DNA from: Cytophagales bacterium
GTDB lineage: Bacteria; Bacteroidota; Bacteroidia; Cytophagales; Spirosomataceae
Length of the DNA stretch: 64,000 bases
Assembly: GCA_004292855.1 (NCBI GenBank)
Contig: RDXN01000031.1
Coordinates: forward strand, 1 to 64,000
Reading direction: 5' to 3'
The translations under genes and the position numbers were made by a program. The notes beneath the pieces were generated by a model. The model had not been told where the DNA came from and searched no databases. It worked only from the letters and a program-made list of their open reading frames with translations. Positions 58,837-64,000 of the stretch are shown in pieces. The first letter of the stretch is position 1; every line of letters starts with the position of its first letter.

Positions 58837-59796
58837 ATGCTATCCCGCGTTGCCAACTCGATTTACTGGATGAACCGCTATGTGGAGCGGGCCGAAAATT
58901 ACGCTCGCTTCATGAGCGTCAACTTCAATCTGGCTCTCGACCTGCCTCCCAATATCACCCAGCAATGGGAACCGCTTTTAATTGCCACTGCCGATAACTA
59001 TCTGTTTTACAAGTATTTCACAGAACCTTCAGCAGACAACGTCATCGAGTTTCTGACCTTCGACAAACGGAACCCGAACTCCATTGTGTCGTCGTTGAGC
59101 AACGCCCGCGAGAACGCCCGTACGGTACGCGAAACCATATCAAAAGAAATGTGGGAAAACCTGAACCAGTTGTACCTGATGGTGCGCGATGCGGGTCAAC
59201 AACACGCCGATTGGCCGCAAAGCCGGATGCAGGATTTTCTGGCCGACGTGCGCAATGGAACCCAGCTATTTTACGGCGTTATCGACGCCACTATCACCCG
59301 CAACGAAGCGTGGCATTTTGGGCGATTGGGGCGATTTCAGGAGCGGGCCGATAAAACCTCACGCTTTCTGGACGTGAAATATTTTACCCTTTTTTCTGAA
59401 GATGAAGATGGTTCAACGCTCGATTTGATGATCTGGACATCGGTGCTGAAGTCGGTGTCGGCTTACAACATGTACCGGCAGCAACATCGACAATTGTTGC
59501 CCGAAAATATCATTAACTTCCTGATTCTGGACAAGTTATTTCCTCGGTCGGTAGCCCACTGCATCAGGCAGGCGGAGTTATCGCTGTACGAAATTTCGTG
59601 CAACAACGCAGCCAACGGCCACACCAACCCCGCCGAACGAGCCATGAGCAAGCTCCGGGCCGAACTTGAATTTACCGAAACCACCGACATCGTAAGTCGG
59701 GGCCTGCACAAGTATCTCGATCAGTTTCAGATCAAAGGCAACGAAGTGGGTAAGGCCATCTACGAAACGTATTTCGATTTGAAGCCTGTGGAATGA
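58837..59796 (+). CDS. Alpha-E domain-containing protein (DUF403)
   Basis: 319 aa, all-helical. MLSRVANSIYWMNRYVERAE is the diagnostic opening, followed by NYARFMSVNFNLALDLP, ENARTVRETISKEMWENLN and QERADKTSRFLDVKYF, the standard alpha-E motifs. It usually sits next to a circularly permuted ATP-grasp protein and a transglutaminase-like protein, forming a peptide-ligase-type system. Neither is here: its neighbours are a radical SAM protein and an outer-membrane protein. Hence its partners must be elsewhere or it has been separated from the cluster. Confidence 0.92.
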   Translation: MLSRVANSIYWMNRYVERAENYARFMSVNFNLALDLPPNITQQWEPLLIATADNYLFYKYFTEPSADNVIEFLTFDKRNPNSIVSSLSNARENARTVRETISKEMWENLNQLYLMVRDAGQQHADWPQSRMQDFLADVRNGTQLFYGVIDATITRNEAWHFGRLGRFQERADKTSRFLDVKYFTLFSEDEDGSTLDLMIWTSVLKSVSAYNMYRQQHRQLLPENIINFLILDKLFPRSVAHCIRQAELSLYEISCNNAANGHTNPAERAMSKLRAELEFTETTDIVSRGLHKYLDQFQIKGNEVGKAIYETYFDLKPVE

Positions 59797-59818
59797 ATGG
59801 CCCGCAACGGCGGACCGT

Positions 59819-60595
59819 TCAATTGAAAAACGGCAGGGTTACAGCTACGAACGGCATTCCGACGCGGTGCCGATAGCGTCTGTTGCCATCAGTAGGCCGA
59901 ATATCCCGATCACGAATGTACATCTCGGCCGTTTGCCATTGATAGCCCGCCTTGATGGCCAAGCGTTGATTAATGCGTACACGAGCGTATAGTTCGGCAG
60001 CCAGATTTCCAATATCGTTGTCGCCCAGGAGCCGGACATTCACGCCGGTTGGCCGGAATCGTTGGAACCGACGATCACCTGTGAACGTATACGTTGTGTC
60101 GCCATTAGGCCCTGCAGTAGTGTATCTTCCCGACGACGAAATGACCCGCCCGACGCGCGTTTTGCCAAACGCCAGCCCAAATACATCGGCACTGCCCCCC
60201 AGATCGACCGGCCCCAGATGAACCTCGGCCCGCACACCGAAATTGATGGATGTGTTGGTCACGTAATCAAATCGAACCGTATCAATATTGGTTGCTTTTA
60301 GCGCGGGGCCCAGGGCGTCGAAGCCAGTTGCCCCACGGGTGAGGTTGGCCGGAGCGGTGTAAAAATTCAGGTTATCGCCGTGAAACTTGGCCAGGCGAGC
60401 CGTCCAGCCAACAGATACCAGCCGCTTTCGTCCCCCAATGTTAAGGAGCTGAAAATACGTGAGTGCAGGCACATAGTTGTCTTTTTTGAAGGCAAATCCA
60501 GCGTCGAGTCCACTGCCTACCCGACTGGGAATGGGATTCTGTGCCTGAGCTGTAAACGCCACAAAGCCGAGTAAAATACAGATATAGTGTTTCAT
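59819..60595 (-). CDS. Outer-membrane beta-barrel protein, unknown
   Basis: 258 aa with a signal peptide (MKHYICILLGFVAFTAQAQ). The following part is strand-rich: SRVGSGLDAGFAFKKDNYVP, NTSINFGVRAEVHLGPVDLG, GVNVRLLGDNDIGNLAAELY and AIKAGYQWQTAEMYIRDRD, ending MPFVAVTLPFFN. A barrel of unknown role. A TATATTTG -7 box lies 24-31 bp upstream on the minus strand (60619-60626). Confidence 0.78.
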   Translation of the reverse strand: MKHYICILLGFVAFTAQAQNPIPSRVGSGLDAGFAFKKDNYVPALTYFQLLNIGGRKRLVSVGWTARLAKFHGDNLNFYTAPANLTRGATGFDALGPALKATNIDTVRFDYVTNTSINFGVRAEVHLGPVDLGGSADVFGLAFGKTRVGRVISSSGRYTTAGPNGDTTYTFTGDRRFQRFRPTGVNVRLLGDNDIGNLAAELYARVRINQRLAIKAGYQWQTAEMYIRDRDIRPTDGNRRYRHRVGMPFVAVTLPFFN

Positions 60596-60618
60596 GAATG
60601 GGTCATTTCGTTACCCGA

Positions 60619-60626
60619 CAAATATA
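60619..60626 (-). promoter_or_regulatory. Candidate -7 box for the OMP gene
   Basis: TATATTTG on the minus strand matches TAnnTTTG, about 24 bp before the start codon. The -33 TTG is not clear. Confidence 0.4.
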
Positions 60627-60734
60627 ACGTCAATCACTATCTATGCCCTAGATAAACTTAGCAAACCGCCAACATAGAAAACAAAACATTAGCTATCTAC
60701 TTCTGTTGAGTTTATAGATTATCGACTCAATTGT

Positions 60735-61766
60735 ATGGCGTCATCAACGAATAATTCAGCCTGGCTATGGGGCCTCGCGGGCTTGGGAGCTGTTTTGGCT
60801 ACGCGGGCTATCCTACGGAACAGCCGCAACATTGACTTTAGCGGTAAAACCATAATTATAACAGGCGGTTCACGCGGACTTGGTCTTGTATTGGCTCGTC
60901 AGTTAGCCCAGAAAGGAGCAAATTTAGCCATTTGCGCCCGCGACCCTTACGAGCTTGACCGTGCTAAGTCGGAACTGGAGCAACTGGGCACTTGCGTGTT
61001 TACACACGAGTGCGACCTGACCAAAAAAGAAGACATCGAGCGATTCGTTTCGGCAACCCGCCTGGAGCTTGGTCCTGTCGATGTGCTCATCAACAACGCG
61101 GGCGTTATCATGGTAACGCCGTTTGACAATACCACCGAAGACGATTTTCGGGATGCGCTCGACACCAATTTCTGGGCCGCTTACCACATGATTCAGGCCG
61201 TGTTGCCCGATATGCGGAGTCGGCGGGCGGGGCGTATTGTCAACGTGGCATCGTTTGGGGGCAAGGTTGCAGCCCCACACCTGTCGCCCTACGTAACGAG
61301 CAAATTTGCGTTGGTCGGCTTCTCCGAAAGCATCCGGGCCGAGTTGAAAAAGGATGGTATTTACGTGACCACCATTTGCCCCGGTCTCATCCGCACGGGT
61401 AGCCCCCGCAATGCCTACGTGAAGGGGCAGCACGAAAAGGAATATGCCTGGTTCAAGATTGGCGATTCGTTGCCGGGCCTGACTACGAGTGCCGAAGACT
61501 GTGCGGCCCAAATTATCGACGCCTGTCAACACGGTGAAGCCGAGCGCATTGTGACATTTACAGCTAAGCTTGGCACCTTTTTACAAGGCTTATCGCCTAA
61601 CCTCATGGCCGAAACGCTCACCATCATCAACGATCTTCTCCCCGACCCCAGTATCGCAGGCAACCAACGGGCTATAGGAGCCAGTAAAGAAACGCCTATG
61701 AGTCGGTCTGTCTTAGCCTCGCTTACTGATGAGGCTGCGGAAAAGAATAATCAGGTGCCGGTTTGA
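60735..61766 (+). CDS. Short-chain dehydrogenase/reductase with N-terminal membrane helix
   Basis: 343 aa. A membrane-anchor-like N-terminus (SAWLWGLAGLGAVLATRAI) precedes a Rossmann fold: IITGGSRGLGLVLARQLA with the NAD(P) Gly motif, ICARDPYELDRAKSEL, VLINNAGVIMV near 115, and the catalytic triad in NVASFGGKVAAPHLSPYVTS plus K (Ser, then Tyr-x-x-x-Lys). C-terminal helices follow to VPV. Substrate unknown; related SDRs act on lipids, retinoids or polyols. The anchor suggests a membrane substrate. Confidence 0.88.
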   Translation: MASSTNNSAWLWGLAGLGAVLATRAILRNSRNIDFSGKTIIITGGSRGLGLVLARQLAQKGANLAICARDPYELDRAKSELEQLGTCVFTHECDLTKKEDIERFVSATRLELGPVDVLINNAGVIMVTPFDNTTEDDFRDALDTNFWAAYHMIQAVLPDMRSRRAGRIVNVASFGGKVAAPHLSPYVTSKFALVGFSESIRAELKKDGIYVTTICPGLIRTGSPRNAYVKGQHEKEYAWFKIGDSLPGLTTSAEDCAAQIIDACQHGEAERIVTFTAKLGTFLQGLSPNLMAETLTIINDLLPDPSIAGNQRAIGASKETPMSRSVLASLTDEAAEKNNQVPV

Positions 61767-61791
61767 GAAAGCTGATATTATGTTGACTTTA

Positions 61792-61954
61792 CAACTCCGT
61801 AGGAGTGTCATGTTAGTAGAATCGAAATACCCTTTGTAAAAGTAGCCCCATCGGGGCGGCATGTAGCGAAGTTGTCCTTTTACATGTCGCCCCGATGGGG
61901 CTATATACTAATCAATGCACACTTTTTTCCTATTGACATGACGCCCCTACAGGG
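61792..61954. repeat. REP/BIME-like composite element, copy 3
   Basis: Inner arms 61843-61865 and 61881-61903 (23 bp, one mismatch; palindrome GCCCCATCGGGGC then CATGTA). Outer units about 61795-61821 and 61927-61954 with different stems (CTCCGTAGGAG; CCCTACAGGG) but the same GTCATGTTAGTAGAA / TTGACATGAC tail. It lies between the convergent SDR and mutS genes. Confidence 0.88.
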
Positions 61955-61985
61955 CTTAGATGCGGGGAGCATGAAAATAACTCCA

Positions 61986-64000
61986 TTATTCCACCAATCG
62001 TGCTAACTCGCTCAATTTCAGCAACGCTTCAATAGGCGTCAGTCGGTTGATGTCGATGCCTTTGAGCTTTTCCTTGATGGCCTCGGAGCGGGGATCGCCC
62101 GATTCGATGATGCGGAGGGCCAATTCGCGCTCCTGACCACCGGCTTCGCGGATGGCCTCTTTGTTGCCCTCGCGGCTGTGCGAGGCTTCGAGTTGTTTCA
62201 GGATTTGCCCTGCCCGACTCACGACCGAGGGCGGCATTCCGGCCATTTGCGCTACGTGAATACCAAACGAGTGTTCAGAACCGCCTTCTTTCAGTTTGCG
62301 CAGAAAAATCACTTTGTTGCCCAACTCCTTCACCGACACGTTGAAATTACGAATGCGCGGATTGTCAGTAGCCAAATCGTTCAATTCATGGTAGTGGGTC
62401 GCAAAGAGCGTTTTGGGGCGGCAATCCAACGAGTTGTGTAGAAACTCGGTGATGGCCCAGGCAATCGACACACCGTCGTAGGTACTTGTACCCCGCCCAA
62501 TTTCGTCCATCAGCACCAGGCTGCGTTCGCTCAGGTTGTTCAGGATACTCGCAGTCTCGGTCATCTCGACCATAAACGTGCTTTCGCCCCGCGAGAGGTT
62601 ATCCGAGGCCCCAACCCGCGTGAAAATCTTGTCGACCAACCCAATTTCGGCCCCCGACGCGGGTACAAAACTTCCCGCCTGCGCCATCAGCACGATCAGG
62701 GCTACCTGCCGCAACAGGGCCGACTTACCCGCCATGTTGGGGCCGGTGATGATGATAATCTGCTGCGTTTCGTCGTCCAGATACACATCATTCGGGACAT
62801 AGGGTTCGCCGGGGGGCAGTTGCTGCTCAATAACGGCGTGCCGCCCGTCCTTGATACTAAGAGCTTTGCCCTCATTAATCGTGGGGCGCACGTACTTGTT
62901 TCGCAGGGCCACCCGCGCAAACGACGACAGTACGTCGAGCACCGACACTACGCGGGCGTTCTGCTGAATGGCCCCGACATATTCGCCAGCAGCTTGCACC
63001 AGTTCGGTGTACATCCGCGACTCAATGGCAGAAATCTGATCCTCAGCGTTCAGAATTTTGTCTTCGTATTCCTTCAGTTCAGGCGTGATGTAGCGTTCGG
63101 CATTGACGAGCGTCTGCTTACGAATCCAGTCGTCGGGCACGCGGTCTTTGTGAGCGTTGGTCACTTCGAGGTAATACCCGAACACCTTGTTGAAGTTGAT
63201 CTTGAGCGAACTGATACCCGTGCGGGCAATCTCGCGTTCCTGCAACTGATTCAGGTAATCTTTACCCGTAAAGGCCAGCGCGTGTAGCTCGTCAAGTTCC
63301 GGGTCGATGCCCGATTTAATCATGCCGCCCTGATTTGACAGCACCGGCGGATCGTCGCGGAGTTCGGCCTCGATTCGGTCAAGCAGGAAAGCTACCGGGT
63401 TAAGCTGATCGGCGTATTTTTTGAGCGAAGGCGAGTCCGGTTGTTGATTCATCGCGTTGATCAACAACTCCTTAATCGGCCAAATATGCTGGAGCGACCG
63501 TTTCAACTGCACCATCTCGCGCGGGTTTATCCGCCGAACGGCCACTTTGGAAATCAGGCGTTCGAGGTCACCAATTTGCTTTAGGTGGCCTATGAGTTCA
63601 TCGAGCAATTCGGTGTCATCGTGCAGGAGCGTAACCATGCTCAATCGCTCGTCGATCAACGATTTCTCTTTCAATGGCAACATAAGCCATTTCCGCATCA
63701 GGCGCGCGCCCATCGGCGTCACCGATTGGTCGAGAATCTGAATCAGCGGCACCCCTCCGTCCTGTTGGGCAGCTACGAGTTCGAGGTTGCGGATCGTGAA
63801 GCGGTCGAGCCAAACGTATTTATCTTCTTCGAGCCGGGTGATACGCGTAATGTGCTGAAGATCTTTATGTTCGGTCTCGTTCAGGTAGTGCAGAATTACA
63901 CCCGCAGAAATAATTCCGTCGGGCAGGCCCTCAATGCCAAACCCCTTGAGGGAGGTAGTCTGAAAATGTTGCTTGAGGTAATTGTACCCAAAATCGTAAG
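61986..64000 (-). CDS. mutS: DNA mismatch repair protein MutS, N-terminus beyond window
   Basis: About 671 C-terminal residues are in the window; the frame runs off at 64000, so the start (and the mismatch-recognition domain) lies outside. Readable parts are the connector/lever region (DRFTIRNLELV, then MGARLMRKWLMLPLKEKSLI), the ATPase domain with GPNMAGKSALLRQVA (Walker A), then VEMTETASILNNLSERSLVL and DEIGRGTSTYDG (Walker B and signature), and FATHYHELNDLA. A GTG at 63750-63752 is internal. MutS binds mismatches and starts repair with MutL. Confidence 0.97.
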   Translation of the reverse strand, partial: YDFGYNYLKQHFQTTSLKGFGIEGLPDGIISAGVILHYLNETEHKDLQHITRITRLEEDKYVWLDRFTIRNLELVAAQQDGGVPLIQILDQSVTPMGARLMRKWLMLPLKEKSLIDERLSMVTLLHDDTELLDELIGHLKQIGDLERLISKVAVRRINPREMVQLKRSLQHIWPIKELLINAMNQQPDSPSLKKYADQLNPVAFLLDRIEAELRDDPPVLSNQGGMIKSGIDPELDELHALAFTGKDYLNQLQEREIARTGISSLKINFNKVFGYYLEVTNAHKDRVPDDWIRKQTLVNAERYITPELKEYEDKILNAEDQISAIESRMYTELVQAAGEYVGAIQQNARVVSVLDVLSSFARVALRNKYVRPTINEGKALSIKDGRHAVIEQQLPPGEPYVPNDVYLDDETQQIIIITGPNMAGKSALLRQVALIVLMAQAGSFVPASGAEIGLVDKIFTRVGASDNLSRGESTFMVEMTETASILNNLSERSLVLMDEIGRGTSTYDGVSIAWAITEFLHNSLDCRPKTLFATHYHELNDLATDNPRIRNFNVSVKELGNKVIFLRKLKEGGSEHSFGIHVAQMAGMPPSVVSRAGQILKQLEASHSREGNKEAIREAGGQERELALRIIESGDPRSEAIKEKLKGIDINRLTPIEALLKLSELARLVE

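Overview
The window looks like a chromosomal segment of a Bacteroidota member, most likely a Cytophagales/Spirosoma-type bacterium. The grounds are a type IX secretion (T9SS) component of PorZ type and a T9SS C-terminal sorting domain, a DUF4249 lipoprotein paired with a TonB-dependent receptor that carries an N-terminal carboxypeptidase-like domain, promoters matching TTG-N20-TAnnTTTG, many small outer-membrane beta-barrels, and GC-rich codon use broken by AT-rich patches. No rRNA, tRNA, CRISPR array, prophage or intact insertion sequence was seen. Genus-level placement is inference.

Layout. 0-5.1 kb (minus): tdk, porZ and a methylthioribose-kinase-like protein form a tight operon, followed by an LRR surface protein. 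5.3-10.1 kb: a conserved unknown protein, a perfect 40-bp inverted repeat, then a DUF4249 lipoprotein and its TonB receptor. 10.3-12.7 kb (plus): an MlaF-like ATPase, then an AT-rich patch with an alpha/beta hydrolase and a PIN toxin followed by a small antitoxin-like protein. 12.7-19.1 kb: remnants of a second small toxin-antitoxin-like pair, a trpF-like gene, an MFS exporter coupled to an AddA-like helicase whose nuclease site looks dead, and higBA. 19.1-25 kb: two aldehyde dehydrogenases, a sulfatase, and an XRE regulator with a degenerate S24-like domain. 25-32 kb: a predicted outer-membrane metallopeptidase/propeller/barrel fusion, a GHL10 glycosidase with a T9SS tail, folD, and a doxX/hxlR pair. 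32-36 kb: a double ABC ATPase and an SPFH/zinc-ribbon pair. 36-44.5 kb (minus): acsA, an Rpn-family nuclease, prpE, a small membrane protein, an MHS-type symporter and a SulP carrier; this reads as short-chain fatty acid uptake and activation with a nuclease gene inserted in the middle. 44.5-52.8 kb: a THUMP-like methyltransferase, a GntR regulator, tandem OMP paralogs, hisC, a PLP dehydratase and an N-carbamoylputrescine amidase-like nitrilase. 52.8-64 kb: an unrecognised 535-aa exported protein, a thioesterase, a GH13-like protein, an RHH/PIN toxin-antitoxin pair, a radical SAM/SPASM protein, an orphan alpha-E protein, an OMP, an SDR, and mutS running off the right edge.

The strongest non-coding signal is a set of long, nearly perfect intergenic inverted repeats of at least eight unrelated sequence families. 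One of them, at three sites, looks like a REP/BIME-type element: a short GC-rich palindrome whose stem varies with compensation, followed by a conserved CATGTTRATAG-like tail, in nested inverted arrangement. Material of the same kind appears to have been domesticated as protein sequence twice: the signal peptide of PorZ and the linker of the double ABC ATPase.
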